The notes under the pieces: model-generated | Databases searched by the model: none | What the model saw: only the letters and a program-made list of their open reading frames with translations | Told to the model about the DNA's origin: nothing | Source of the DNA: Prevotellaceae bacterium | Lineage (GTDB): Bacteria > Bacteroidota > Bacteroidia > Bacteroidales > Bacteroidaceae | Length of the DNA stretch: 64,000 nucleotides | NCBI GenBank assembly: GCA_015256945.1 | Contig: JABZLB010000004.1 | Location: 46,708 to 110,707, forward strand | Direction of reading: 5' to 3' | Made by a program: the position numbers and the translations under genes | Part shown: piece after piece, positions 44,058 through 54,300 of the stretch | Numbering within the stretch: the stretch's first letter is position 1 | Layout: every line of letters starts with the position of its first letter

Positions 44058-45028
44058 TAATAAACCAATCCTACATTGTCAATCCACAGGGTATTTCCCG
44101 GTGTGCCTACATAGGCTCCACCATGGCTTGACGAGAATTGAAGGATAATATGGGTAGGTGTTTCTCCTGGCGCGGCCCACCCGGTTTCGCGTATAATAAC
44201 GCTCTTTCCCTTTGAATTGCGTGCATAATCAGCCGAGCGAAGCCCCATTGTAGCCGCATCATAAAAAGGCTTGCCGGTGATATTGCCATAGTGTATTTCG
44301 TATGTGGCACCATCAACCCATCCTTTTGTCGATTGTCCGTATTTTATAACTACCGTCCCTACACGCTGTGCGGTAATGTTTCCATTTGCATCTTCGTGCC
44401 GCTTTTGCAAATAAAGTGTTGCAATGCAATAGTCGGGGCCAGCTACCGTAGTGGCTTTTGAGAAACCGTTTTGGCGAATACGATTGCGTGAACCCGGCGT
44501 TTCAACGCGGTAATCGAAGCGCAGAGCCTTGGGCTTAAGTGTGAAGGGTATTCCCCAGTTCAGTGCCTTTGGACCGTCCTTTGTGCCTGTAATGGGTTCG
44601 CGAACATCGCCAAGAAATATACTTCCTGCGGCAAGCACCTTAATATTCATCAGTCCGAGCACCTTACAGGTTTCGATATGTGTCATTAATTTGGCGCAAT
44701 GGCCCGAACCGTGAACATCACGATATACAGAAGCATTGGTTTTAACGATACCCATAACCTTTGCCATCACGTTGCTTGTACCCCATGGTGAGCCTCCTAT
44801 ATTTACATAAGGTTCGTTGCTGTTAATCTCACGTGTCGGTCCTGGTTCGTACAATGTTTTGTCGTTACCGCCGATAACGGCCGGCTCATGCACGTGACGT
44901 ACCACCCAGGTATCGAAGTTTCCATACCTGAATGGCACGAATCTGTCGGCTGTATGCGATGAAATCGGTGAAAAATTAATAAACAATAAAGTGAATACAA
45001 TCTTTAAAACATTGCCAGATCTTCTCAT
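44057..45028 (-). CDS. PCMD-domain (PF13201-like) exported protein
   Basis: A 323-residue protein with a signal peptide (about 1-26, VLKIVFTLLFINFSPISSH). The body resembles the putative carbohydrate metabolism (PCMD) domain: FDTWVVRHVHEPAVIGG near the start, WGIPFTLKPKALRFDYRV, HIILQFSSSHGGAYVGTPG and the final NTLWIDNVGLVY. The domain is a jelly-roll thought to bind sugars; activity is not known. It is the first gene of a cluster with the D15-type barrel and the phosphoethanolamine transferase. A -7 box lies at 45084-45091. Confidence 0.8.
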   Translation of the reverse strand: MRRSGNVLKIVFTLLFINFSPISSHTADRFVPFRYGNFDTWVVRHVHEPAVIGGNDKTLYEPGPTREINSNEPYVNIGGSPWGTSNVMAKVMGIVKTNASVYRDVHGSGHCAKLMTHIETCKVLGLMNIKVLAAGSIFLGDVREPITGTKDGPKALNWGIPFTLKPKALRFDYRVETPGSRNRIRQNGFSKATTVAGPDYCIATLYLQKRHEDANGNITAQRVGTVVIKYGQSTKGWVDGATYEIHYGNITGKPFYDAATMGLRSADYARNSKGKSVIIRETGWAAPGETPTHIILQFSSSHGGAYVGTPGNTLWIDNVGLVY

Positions 45029-45083
45029 TTTCCTGAAATTAAACTATCCCTTTTGTCTGTTGATAGGGAATTATATCTTTTTG

Positions 45084-45091
45084 CAAAGGTA
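45084..45091 (-). promoter_or_regulatory. -7 element of the PCMD cluster
   Basis: On the minus strand TACCTTTG, matching TAnnTTTG, 55 bp before the start codon. No matching -33. Confidence 0.55.
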
Positions 45092-45233
45092 ACAAAAAAG
45101 GAAAATATAGGGAGCTTTCCATATTAAAATAATTGAAGCCATGATGGGGGATAACGATGTAAGGGCCTGGACATATAGATGTATAGTTCTGGTATTTCAA
45201 GGCATTTGCTCGTGGCTTGCTTGCCTGATGTTC

Positions 45234-45327
45234 ATCGTTTGGCGGCCGCCATACCCATTGTTTGCCGATTGTCACACCCGTTGTCTGACGGCCGCCGTAA
45301 GCGCTTTTGACGGCCGACGTACAATGA
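45234..45327. repeat. Four-core GC-rich palindromic element, copy 4
   Basis: Cores lie at 45241 (GGCGGCCGCC, perfect palindrome), 45264 (GCCGATTGTC, degenerate), 45287 (GACGGCCGCC) and 45309 (GACGGCCGAC), at steps of 23, 23 and 22 bp. This is the most diverged copy and the only one of 94 bp. Confidence 0.8.
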
Positions 45328-45445
45328 ACTTTACAACGTATGAGCATTGTTGTTGGAGCTGAATGGTGTAACTGTTATTATTGTATGCTGTGATGAAAAG
45401 GCTAAATTCTTATTTGCATGATAAGCTATTTCCGGATATTATGTG

Positions 45446-45453
45446 TAATTTTG
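45446..45453 (+). promoter_or_regulatory. Possible -7 element (TAATTTTG)
   Basis: It fits TAnnTTTG and lies 72 bp before the gene at 45526. No -33 box. Confidence 0.35.
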
Positions 45454-45525
45454 TCTCTGTAAATTATGTCTCTTTGTTATGACATAAAAGCGATTTTAAT
45501 TGGTTAAGGTAAAACTATTATAGAA

Positions 45526-46137
45526 ATGGAATACCTGTTTAGAGGAAAAACGCTTTACCAGATATGTGGAATTCCTGCAAAAGTAGTATGTCTTGCAGGT
45601 GCTGTTGTTGCGGTAATCGTATTTTACGGGATTGGACTTAAAAGGGCAAACAGCAGTTTACCTTGTCGTACAGGCGTTATAAATCAGGTTATAATTTTGA
45701 ATGGACGCTATGACAGGGAAATAAATTTCAGATTAAAAGGAGACACTGCAACCGTATATTGGCAAGGATATGACATTAATTATTTTGCCTTTTTACTTTA
45801 TCCTCCGGCATTTAAGGTAAGGAAATGCTATTTACACAAAGGAGATACGGTAACATTTTTCATAGATAAAGACACAGAAGGTAAAAGAGTTTTCTCCTTC
45901 TGGCGCATGCCATATGGTGATGCTGTAAACGATAAAACTGTTGTGGCGACCGAAGGATTGGTAGTTAACGGAAACAAAATTGCCAGTAGATTAGTGTCTG
46001 TTCTCTTGCGCAGCCCTGCATCATCATCAGCCTGGCTTGGTGGATTACTTTTCTGTATAGGGTTGCTTTTATCCGTCCTCGACTTTGTTTTTTATAATGA
46101 TAAAAGCGAGTTGAAAGGTTGCAAAAGTGCAAAATAG
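45526..46137 (+). CDS. Hypothetical membrane protein, 203 aa
   Basis: The protein has one membrane helix near each end (about 20-38, VVCLAGAVVAVIVFYGIGL; about 168-188, AWLGGLLFCIGLLLSVLDF), with a beta-rich domain of about 125 residues between them (INFRLKGDTATVYWQGYDI, LHKGDTVTFFIDKDTEGKR). The middle resembles the outer domain of DUF3592-like proteins, but I cannot assign it. ATG 45526 is the only good start. It stands alone, convergent with the asparaginase gene. Confidence 0.65.
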   Translation: MEYLFRGKTLYQICGIPAKVVCLAGAVVAVIVFYGIGLKRANSSLPCRTGVINQVIILNGRYDREINFRLKGDTATVYWQGYDINYFAFLLYPPAFKVRKCYLHKGDTVTFFIDKDTEGKRVFSFWRMPYGDAVNDKTVVATEGLVVNGNKIASRLVSVLLRSPASSSAWLGGLLFCIGLLLSVLDFVFYNDKSELKGCKSAK

Positions 46138-46191
46138 TACACCCTCACTATATAATATAATAAGGTGTAGGGTGGGAAGACAATCAAAAAA

Positions 46192-47217
46192 TTATTTAGT
46201 CAGCTCGCCAGCAAGCGATGTATTCATCAGCTTTCTTATAACATTAGGATCGCTATATTGCGCCTGGAGGAACATAAGCTTGGTTATAGCTGCTTCAACG
46301 GTGCTGTCGTAGCCCGACACAATACCCGTATTCTGCAGCTGAAAACCTGTATTATATCGTGTCATTTCAACACTTCCGGCTACACACTGGCTAATATTTA
46401 CCACAACAATACCCCGTTTTGATGCGCTGGCCAGCAAGCTTTTAAGCCATAAACATTGTGGAGCGTTTCCGCTTCCAAAGCTTCGCATTACGATGCCACG
46501 CACCTCATTCACCTGCAATATGGCTCTGACGATGCTCTCTTGTATACCTGGAAACAGACTGAAAACGGCTACATCCGGGTTCATTGCCGTGTGTGGCACC
46601 ATAGGTTTTGAAAAGTCAGGCTTCAGAATACAGTGGTCGTTGAAGGCAAATGTAACCCCAGCATCGCATAGATGCGGATAATTAAAAGTGTCGAAAGCAT
46701 AAAAACCATCGGCATTTATTTTTGTAGCCCGGTTGCCTCTAAGCAGGCGTCCGCTGAAATAAATACATACTTCGGGAACACGTGCACGCCCATTTTCGTC
46801 TTTCAATGAAGCCAGTTCTATGCTCGTTATCAGGTTTTCCTTGCCGTCAGTACGAAGCTGCCCTATTGGCAATTGCGAACCGGTAAGGATAACCGGCTTT
46901 GTAAGGTTCTCGAGCATAAAAGACAATGCCGATGCCGTATAAGCCATTGTGTCGGTTCCATGCAAAATAACGAACCCGTCATAATGGTTGTAATTGGTTG
47001 AGATAATGCGTACTAACTGCGCCCATTTTTCAAGCGAAATGTCGCTGGAATCAATGGGAGGCGTGAACTGATAAATGTCAATATGTGTCTTTATTAATTT
47101 AAACTCGGGCATAGAATCCTCTAAATGATTAAAGTCTAAAGGCTCTAAAGTTCCCGTTACCGGGTTTTGTCCCATTCCAACAGTGCCACCAGTATAAATT
47201 AATAGTACCTTATTCAT
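46192..47217 (-). CDS. ansA: Type I (cytosolic) L-asparaginase
   Basis: It hydrolyses asparagine to aspartate and ammonia. At 341 residues without a signal peptide it fits the cytosolic type I enzymes. The two active-site Thr motifs are present: LLIYTGGTVGMGQNPVTG at the N-terminus and ILHGTDTMAYTASALSFML about 80 residues later. Further family features are PVILTGSQLPIGQLRTDGKEN and VNISQCVAGSVEM. The gene has its own promoter with consensus spacing. Confidence 0.95.
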   Translation of the reverse strand: MNKVLLIYTGGTVGMGQNPVTGTLEPLDFNHLEDSMPEFKLIKTHIDIYQFTPPIDSSDISLEKWAQLVRIISTNYNHYDGFVILHGTDTMAYTASALSFMLENLTKPVILTGSQLPIGQLRTDGKENLITSIELASLKDENGRARVPEVCIYFSGRLLRGNRATKINADGFYAFDTFNYPHLCDAGVTFAFNDHCILKPDFSKPMVPHTAMNPDVAVFSLFPGIQESIVRAILQVNEVRGIVMRSFGSGNAPQCLWLKSLLASASKRGIVVVNISQCVAGSVEMTRYNTGFQLQNTGIVSGYDSTVEAAITKLMFLQAQYSDPNVIRKLMNTSLAGELTK

Positions 47218-47236
47218 CTGCGTATCTTATTTCATG

Positions 47237-47267
47237 CAAATGTAATTAAAACCTGCGGGCAGACAAA
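47237..47267 (-). promoter_or_regulatory. Promoter of ansA
   Basis: On the minus strand: TTTG (47264-47267), 19 bp, TACATTTG (47237-47244). It is a full match to the consensus and lies 19 bp before the start codon. Confidence 0.78.
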
Positions 47268-47294
47268 ATTTATAATGGCTTTTCAACGTTTTTG

Positions 47295-47326
47295 TTTGCA
47301 TCAATGGAAAATTAGCATTAACTTTG
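47295..47326 (+). promoter_or_regulatory. Promoter of the polysaccharide export gene
   Basis: TTTG (47295-47298), 20 bp, TAACTTTG (47319-47326), a full match, 30 bp before the start at 47357. Confidence 0.8.
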
Positions 47327-47356
47327 CAACAATATTAATTTCAATTCTACAGGAAA

Positions 47357-48157
47357 ATGAAGAAGTTGATTGTCCCCTTTTTATTGTTTGCAATAGTGTG
47401 CTTGATGGGGAGTTGCGCAAGCACAAAGCATATCGCTTATTTTCAGAATATTGATACTCTTAATCTTGCGGCGTCAAAGGGTCTTTATGATGCAAAAATT
47501 ATGCCCAAAGACGAGCTTACAATTACCGTGTTGACAACAAATCCGGAGGTCTCTGCTCCTTTTAATTTAACGGTAAACAGCAAGGTTGGCAGCTCAGGAC
47601 AGATGAGTTCAGGAAGCGGTTCGCTCCAGGGGTATCTTGTTGATAACGATGGAGATATTAACTTCCCGATTGTAGGAAAGCTTCATGTTGCCGGCTTAAC
47701 CAAGACAGAATGTGAGGATATGATTAAGGGAAAGATTACACCATTCCTCGCTAAAACCGAAAACCCTATCGTAACAGTACGTACTTCGAGTTATCGGGTA
47801 ACGGTTATCGGTGAAGTTGGCGGTCCGAAGGTTGTTCCTGTAACTACTGAAAAGATGAATATTATTGAAGCTTTGGCTCAGGCCGGTGACCTTACAATAT
47901 ATGGAAAGCGCGAAAATGTGTTACTGATTCGTGAAGATTCAACAGGTGAGAAAAGTGCACACCGCTTGAATTTAAATGATGCAAACCTGTTTAATTCACC
48001 TTATTATTATCTGCAGCAAAACGATATTGTGTATGTAGAACCTAATAAGGTTAAGGCAACTAACTCGACAATTGGCAGCAGTACAACCCTATGGTTCTCG
48101 TTTGTAGGAATTGTTACGTCGGTGGCTACGCTGGTTCTTAGTATCTTACGCAAATAA
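47357..48157 (+). CDS. Polysaccharide export outer-membrane lipoprotein (Wza/BexD family)
   Basis: This 266-residue lipoprotein has lipobox Cys20 in LMGSCAST. The polysaccharide biosynthesis/export domain follows (IMPKDELTITVLTTNPEVSA, DNDGDINFPIVGKLHVAGLT). A SLBB-like beta-grasp domain comes next (YRVTVIGEVGGPKVVPVTTE, NIIEALAQAGDLTIYGKREN). A hydrophobic C-terminal helix (about 240-262) matches the part that spans the outer membrane in Wza. The usual partner, a Wzc-type chain-length kinase, is not next to it; purF follows after a hairpin. Confidence 0.9.
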   Translation: MKKLIVPFLLFAIVCLMGSCASTKHIAYFQNIDTLNLAASKGLYDAKIMPKDELTITVLTTNPEVSAPFNLTVNSKVGSSGQMSSGSGSLQGYLVDNDGDINFPIVGKLHVAGLTKTECEDMIKGKITPFLAKTENPIVTVRTSSYRVTVIGEVGGPKVVPVTTEKMNIIEALAQAGDLTIYGKRENVLLIREDSTGEKSAHRLNLNDANLFNSPYYYLQQNDIVYVEPNKVKATNSTIGSSTTLWFSFVGIVTSVATLVLSILRK

Positions 48158-48198
48158 AAGCTAACAAGAACAGAAAACAAAGAAATAATATAATATGT

Positions 48199-48250
48199 AA
48201 AATGAGGTAATCAAAACGTTGGTAAAAGTTACGTATGATTATCTCATTTT
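48199..48250 (+). terminator. Hairpin and T run between the export gene and purF
   Basis: AAAATGAGGTAATCA pairs with TGATTATCTCATTTT (one G-T pair) across a 21-nt loop, with T-rich sequence after it. It either ends the export-gene transcript or attenuates entry into purF-carA-carB, since its 3' end is 20 bp before the purF start. Confidence 0.65.
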
Positions 48251-48269
48251 TATTTGAACAGTACCTAAA

Positions 48270-50162
48270 ATGGAAAACAATATCCACGAAGATTGTGGTG
48301 TAGCACTTGTTAGGCTTCTAAAACCATTGAGTTATTATCAAAAGAAATATGGTACATGGAAGTATGGTCTCAACAAACTCTATCTGATGATGGAGAAGGA
48401 ACACAACCGCGGACAAGAAGGAGCTGGAATAGCTTCTGTTAAACTTGATGCCAAACCAGGACATGAATACATGTTCCGTGAACGCGCAGAAGGTTCAAAT
48501 GCCATAACCGAAATATTTAGTTCAGCTCATAAACAAATCAAACAGGTGATGAAAGAAGAGGATGTTAACACTGATGCCTATGACGAATTGCCCTTTGCCG
48601 GTGAGCTGTACATGGGACATCTTCGATATTCAACAACTGGAAAGAGTGGGGTAAAATATGTGCATCCATTCTTGCGCAGGAACAATTGGCGTGCAAAGAA
48701 CCTTTGTATTTGTGGTAATTTCAATATGACTAATGTTGAAGAGGTGTTTGAACACCTTACCATACAGGGGCAATATCCTCGAATATACAGCGATACTTAC
48801 ATAGCTTTGGAACTGATGGGACACCGCCTTGACAGGGAAGTTGAACGTAATTTTCAACTGGCAACCGAACAGGGACTTACGGGAACCGGTGTTACTAACT
48901 ACATTGACGGGCATGTTCGTATGGAGAATGTGCTGAAAACCACAATGGATAAGTTTGATGGTGGTTATGTAATGTGTGGTATAACAGGCAGTGGAGAGAT
49001 GTTTGCCATGCGTGATCCTAATGGTATTCGCCCTGCCTATTATTACAAAGATGACGAGATTGTAGTACTCGCATCGGAACGACCTGTTCTTCAAACCACC
49101 TTTGATCTTGAATATGAAGACATAAAAGAGCTTATCCCTGGCACGTCGTTGATTGTTCGTAGCAGTGGTGAGGTGGCGGTTGAAGAGATTATTCCTCCAG
49201 GGAAAAATGCAGCATGTTCGTTTGAACGCATCTATTTCTCACGTGGTTCCGATCAGGATATTTATAAAGAACGCAAACAATTGGGCGAACAACTTACGCC
49301 AGACATCTTGCGTGCAGTTGATTATGATACTGAACATACGGTACTTTCATTTATCCCCAATACCGCAGAAGTGGCCTATTACGGACTGATAGAAGGCCTC
49401 CAGAGCTATGTAAACGAACAGAAAATAAATGCAATCCAAAATCTTGGACATAAGCCTTCGCATGAGGAATTGAAAAAAATTCTTATGTCTAAGGTAAGAT
49501 CGGAGAAAGTATCATGGAAGGATATTAAGCTTCGTACGTTTATAACTGAAGGCAGTGCACGTGATGATCTGGCAGCTCACGTCTATGATGTTACCTACGG
49601 AAGCCTTAATCCGGGAGAGGATAATTTGGTAATTATCGATGATAGCATTGTAAGAGGAACAACTTTAAAGAAAAGTATCCTGCATATTCTTGACCGTTTG
49701 CACCCAAAGAAAATCGTTATTGTCAGTTCTGCTCCACAAATAAGATACCCCGATTATTATGGTATTGATATGCCGAGATTGGAGGAATTCTGTGTGTTCA
49801 GGGCAGTGATGAGCCTTATTCACGACAGAAATATGGAATATTTAGTGCATGAAACCTATAAGGCCTGCAAAGAAGAGTTACAGAAACCCAAAGCAACGAT
49901 GGTTAATCATGTGCAGGACATATACAAGCCTTTTACAGTAAAGGAGATCAATGAAAAGCTTGTTGAGATGCTCCGACCTCACGATATGGTTGCTCCTGTG
50001 GAAATAGTGTTCCAGTCTTTAGAAGGTTTGCATAAGGCAATACCTCATAATGAGGGCGACTGGTACTTCTCAGGTAACTATCCTACGCCTGGTGGGACAA
50101 GGCTTTGTAATCAGGCTTTCGTTAATTATGTAGAACAATCATTTGACAAAAAACCTTATTAA
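48270..50162 (+). CDS. purF: Amidophosphoribosyltransferase, long form
   Basis: It makes phosphoribosylamine from PRPP and glutamine, the first step of purine synthesis. The N-terminal glutaminase domain has a short propeptide before nucleophile Cys9 (HEDCGVALVRLL), then MEKEHNRGQEGAGIAS and the GHLRYSTTGKSG segment. The phosphoribosyltransferase half has the PRPP loop VIIDDSIVRGTTLKKS near residue 455. At 630 residues it is about 130 longer than E. coli or Bacillus PurF, with extra sequence after the N-terminal motifs and at the C-terminus. carA begins 15 bp later, so purine and pyrimidine/arginine glutamine-using steps share an operon. A paralogue with another role cannot be excluded. Confidence 0.88.
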   Translation: MENNIHEDCGVALVRLLKPLSYYQKKYGTWKYGLNKLYLMMEKEHNRGQEGAGIASVKLDAKPGHEYMFRERAEGSNAITEIFSSAHKQIKQVMKEEDVNTDAYDELPFAGELYMGHLRYSTTGKSGVKYVHPFLRRNNWRAKNLCICGNFNMTNVEEVFEHLTIQGQYPRIYSDTYIALELMGHRLDREVERNFQLATEQGLTGTGVTNYIDGHVRMENVLKTTMDKFDGGYVMCGITGSGEMFAMRDPNGIRPAYYYKDDEIVVLASERPVLQTTFDLEYEDIKELIPGTSLIVRSSGEVAVEEIIPPGKNAACSFERIYFSRGSDQDIYKERKQLGEQLTPDILRAVDYDTEHTVLSFIPNTAEVAYYGLIEGLQSYVNEQKINAIQNLGHKPSHEELKKILMSKVRSEKVSWKDIKLRTFITEGSARDDLAAHVYDVTYGSLNPGEDNLVIIDDSIVRGTTLKKSILHILDRLHPKKIVIVSSAPQIRYPDYYGIDMPRLEEFCVFRAVMSLIHDRNMEYLVHETYKACKEELQKPKATMVNHVQDIYKPFTVKEINEKLVEMLRPHDMVAPVEIVFQSLEGLHKAIPHNEGDWYFSGNYPTPGGTRLCNQAFVNYVEQSFDKKPY

Positions 50163-50177
50163 ACGAGAAAATATAAG

Positions 50178-51257
50178 ATGAAGAATGTTACCTTGGTATT
50201 GTCTGATGGAACAAAATTCCATGGAAAATCATTTGGATATGAACATGCAGTTGGCGGAGAAGTGGTGTTTAACACGGCCATGATGGGCTATCCGGAGTCG
50301 CTTACAGACCCTTCTTATGCCGGACAAATTCTTGTATTTACCTATCCCTTGCTTGGTAACTATGGCGTTCCACCCTTTACTTTTGAAGCAAATGGGTTGC
50401 CAACCTTTATGGAAAGCAACAAGATTTACGTGTCTGCAGTGGTTTGTTCCGATTATAGTGAACAGTATAGCCATTGGAATGCCGTCGAAAGTCTGTCAGA
50501 TTGGTTAAAAAGAGAGCACGTCCCAGGCATTACAGGCATTGACACGCGTGAACTAACCAAAGTGCTTCGTGAGCATGGAGTCATGAAGGGAAGTATTGTT
50601 TTTGACGACGATCCTGATAAGATGCCCCAGGCTGATTATGAGGGAGTGAACTTTGTTGCTAAGGTTTCGTGCAAAGAGGTTATCAGGTATCAGGAAGGTG
50701 CAGGAAAGAAAGTAGTACTCGTTGACTGTGGAGTGAAGGCCAATATCATCCGTTGTCTGATTAATCGGGGTGTAGAAGTAATCCGTGTTCCATGGAATTA
50801 TGATTATACCGACATGGATTTTGACGGCCTGTTTTTGGCTAATGGTCCTGGCGATCCTGACACATGCCAAGAAGCAGTTGACGTAATTCGTAAGCAAATC
50901 AGCACTTCTCGCAAACCTATATGTGGTATTTGTATGGGTAATCAGCTGTTAGGAAAGGCAGCCGGAGCCAATATCTACAAGCTGAAATACGGGCATCGTT
51001 CGCATAATCAGCCCGTTCGTCTTGTAGGAAGCAATCAATGTTATATTACTTCACAGAACCATGGATATGCCGTTGATGCCCAAACTCTTGGGAAAGACTG
51101 GGAGGAATTGTTCGTAAATATGAATGATGGTTCCAACGAAGGCATAAGACACAAGACTAATCCATGGTTTTCATCTCAGTTTCATCCAGAGGCATGCTCG
51201 GGACCTGTCGACACAGAGTTCATGTTTGACAAGTTTATAGAAGCGCTCAATGCTTAA
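50178..51257 (+). CDS. carA: Carbamoyl-phosphate synthase small subunit
   Basis: This is the glutaminase subunit that feeds ammonia to CarB. The N-terminal CPSase small domain (TLVLSDGTKFHGKSFG, GEVVFNTAMMGYPESLTDPS) precedes the class I glutaminase domain with nucleophile Cys252 (ICMGNQLLG) and the catalytic His336 and Glu338 (SQFHPEA). The 359 residues are typical. It lies between purF and carB, 15 and 55 bp away. Confidence 0.96.
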   Translation: MKNVTLVLSDGTKFHGKSFGYEHAVGGEVVFNTAMMGYPESLTDPSYAGQILVFTYPLLGNYGVPPFTFEANGLPTFMESNKIYVSAVVCSDYSEQYSHWNAVESLSDWLKREHVPGITGIDTRELTKVLREHGVMKGSIVFDDDPDKMPQADYEGVNFVAKVSCKEVIRYQEGAGKKVVLVDCGVKANIIRCLINRGVEVIRVPWNYDYTDMDFDGLFLANGPGDPDTCQEAVDVIRKQISTSRKPICGICMGNQLLGKAAGANIYKLKYGHRSHNQPVRLVGSNQCYITSQNHGYAVDAQTLGKDWEELFVNMNDGSNEGIRHKTNPWFSSQFHPEACSGPVDTEFMFDKFIEALNA

Positions 51258-51312
51258 TCAATTTATTCTGAAATAGTAATTCAAGACTAAGGAAACAATC
51301 GTAAGTAAATCT

Positions 51313-54300
51313 ATGAAAGATCCAAATATTAAAAAGGTTTTGTTGTTAGGCTCCGGTGCGCTCAAAATAGGAGAGGCAGGAGAATTTGATTATTCAGGTT
51401 CCCAGGCATTGAAAGCTCTGCGTGAAGAGGGCATCGAAACGGTATTAATCAATCCTAATATTGCCACGGTACAAACGTCAGAAGGTGTTGCCGACCAAAT
51501 ATATTTCCTGCCTGTTCAGCCTTATTTTGTTGAGCGGGTTATAGAAAAGGAGCGCCCCGACGGCATTTTGCTGAGCTTTGGTGGCCAGACTGCACTCAAC
51601 TGTGGCGTAAAATTGTATGAGAGTGGCGTTTTAGAGAAATATGGTGTACGTGTATTGGGTACGCCCGTTAAGGCCATAATGGATACAGAAGATCGTGAGC
51701 GTTTCGTTGAAAAATTAGACGAAATACAGGTAAAAACCATCAAAAGCGAGGCATGTGAAAACCTACAACAGGCTGTCAAAGCGGCGCATGACCTGGGCTA
51801 TCCCGTCATTATCCGCGCTGCTTACGCATTAGGAGGGCTTGGATCGGGCTTTGCCAATAACGACGAAGAACTTAGGAAAATATGCGAGAAAGCGTTCTCT
51901 TTCTCTCCGCAGGTACTCGTAGAGAAGAGCTTAAAAGGATGGAAAGAGATTGAATATGAGGTTGTACGCGACCAGTACGACAACTGTATTACAGTATGTA
52001 ATATGGAGAATTTCGACCCTCTTGGCATCCATACCGGCGAATCAATAGTTATTGCTCCTTCGCAAACACTTACCAATTCAGAGTACCATAAGCTCCGTGC
52101 GCTCTCTATTAAAATAGTAAGACACATTGGAATTGTTGGCGAATGTAACGTACAATATGCTTTTGACCCTCATTCAGAAGATTACAGGGTAATTGAAGTT
52201 AACGCACGATTGAGCCGCAGTTCTGCGCTTGCGTCCAAGGCAACAGGCTATCCTTTGGCTTTCGTTGCTGCAAAATTGGGCATGGGTTATGGACTTTTCG
52301 ATTTGAAAAACTCGGTTACAAAGACAACCTCTGCTTTCTTTGAGCCTGCCCTTGATTATGTAGTCTGTAAAATTCCGCGCTGGGATTTGTCGAAGTTTCA
52401 CGGCGTAGACAAGGAGCTTGGTTCCTCAATGAAGTCGGTTGGTGAGGTTATGGCCATAGGCCGTAACTTTGAAGAGGCCATACAAAAGGGCCTGAGGATG
52501 ATAGGACAAGGCATGCATGGCTTCGTAGAAAATAAAGAATTGGAGATTCCTGGTATTGACGAGGCACTGAAAGAACCCACAGATAAGCGTGTGTTTGTTA
52601 TTTCGAAAGCCATGCAAAAAGGCTATACGGTTGACCAGATACACGATTTAACCAAGATTGATCGCTGGTTCTTGTACAAGCTTAAGCATATTATTGATAT
52701 TGACGAACAATTGAAGCGTCATAACATCAACACGGTAGATGCGAGCCTTTTGCGTGCTGCAAAGGTATATGGCTTTACTGATTTCCAGATTGCACGTGCC
52801 TTAAAGCTCGAAAACGACTATCCTAACATGCACCAGGCCTTGCTGGTTGTGAGGAACTTAAGGAAGCGTTACGGTATACTTCCTGTCGTAAAGCAGATTG
52901 ACACACTGGCTGCAGAGTATCCCGCTCAAACCAATTATCTCTACGTTACCTATTCAGGAACTGCAAGCGATGTGACCTTTAGCAACGACCGCCGCGCTGT
53001 TATCGTGCTGGGGTCTGGAGCATATCGCATTGGAAGTTCGGTCGAATTTGACTGGTGTGGTGTGCAGGCCCTCGAAACAATCCGCCGTCAGGGCTACCGT
53101 TCTATCATGATTAACTATAACCCCGAAACCGTATCGACCGACTATGACATGTGTGACCGGCTTTACTTTGACGACTTGTCGTTCGAGCGTGTCATGGATA
53201 TTATCGACTTTGAACAGCCTCATGGCGTCATTGTTTCGACGGGAGGGCAAATTCCCAACAACCTTGCCATGTATCTTGATGCCGAAAATGTGCCCATCTT
53301 AGGCACGTCGGCTAAGGACATTGACAATGCAGAAGACCGTGCCAAATTCTCGGCAATGCTTTCACGCAACGGCATTAACCAGCCGGAATGGAGTGCTTTA
53401 ACTTCGATGAACGACATTGAAAAGTTCGTCAATCGCGTCGGATTCCCCGTACTTGTACGTCCAAGTTACGTGCTTTCTGGGGCCGCAATGAACATCTGTT
53501 CAAACAGTGAAGAACTTGAACGCTTCCTGAAACTGGCTGCCAATGTAAGCGAAGACCATCCCGTTGTGGTATCAAAATTCATTGAACATGCCAAGGAAAT
53601 TGAGTTTGATGCCGTAGCCAGGGACGGCGATATTCTGGCTTATGCCATATCGGAACATATTGAATTTGCCGGCGTTCACTCTGGCGACGCTACCATACAA
53701 TTCCCTCCACAGAAACTCTATGTGGAAACAGTGCGTCGCATTAAGCGCGTAGCGCGCAGAATAGCAGAGGAGCTTCATATCTCAGGACCGTTCAATTGCC
53801 AGTTCATGGCGCGTGAAAACGACATTCTTGTTATTGAATGTAACCTTCGGGCAAGCCGCTCTTTGCCTTTCGTCAGCAAGGTATTGAAGCTGAATTTCAT
53901 AGACCTTGCCACGAAAGTTATGCTGGGCATACCTGTTGAAAAGCCCAGCAAGAATTTGTTCGATTTGGATTATGTGGGCATTAAGGCGAGCCAGTTCTCA
54001 TTCAACCGCCTGCAAAAGGCCGATCCTGTATTGGGCGTTGATATGAGTTCTACGGGCGAGGTAGGTTGTCTGGGCGATGATACCAATCAGGCTTTATTGA
54101 AGAGTATGCTCTCGGTAGGCCAGCGAATACCAGCCCATACCGTGCTGCTGTCGACGGGTGGGGCCAAGCAAAAGGCCGAAATGCTTGACGCAGCCAAGGA
54201 GCTTATAGCTCATGGCTATGAACTTTATGCCACTCCGGGCACTTCACGATTCCTGTTAGAGAACGGCGTTAACAACATTCTTGTTCACTGGCCATCAGAG

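Larger units (their letters stand above)
45029..45525. other. Divergent intergenic stretch with repeat copy 4
   Basis: It contains the -7 box of the PCMD cluster, repeat copy 4 and a possible -7 box (45446-45453) for the gene at 45526. No gene was seen. Confidence 0.65.

Noticed and set aside
42143..45362. Several plus-strand frames of 60-100 residues over the PCMD-barrel-transferase cluster
   Set aside because: All are antisense to well-supported genes and show no domain features.
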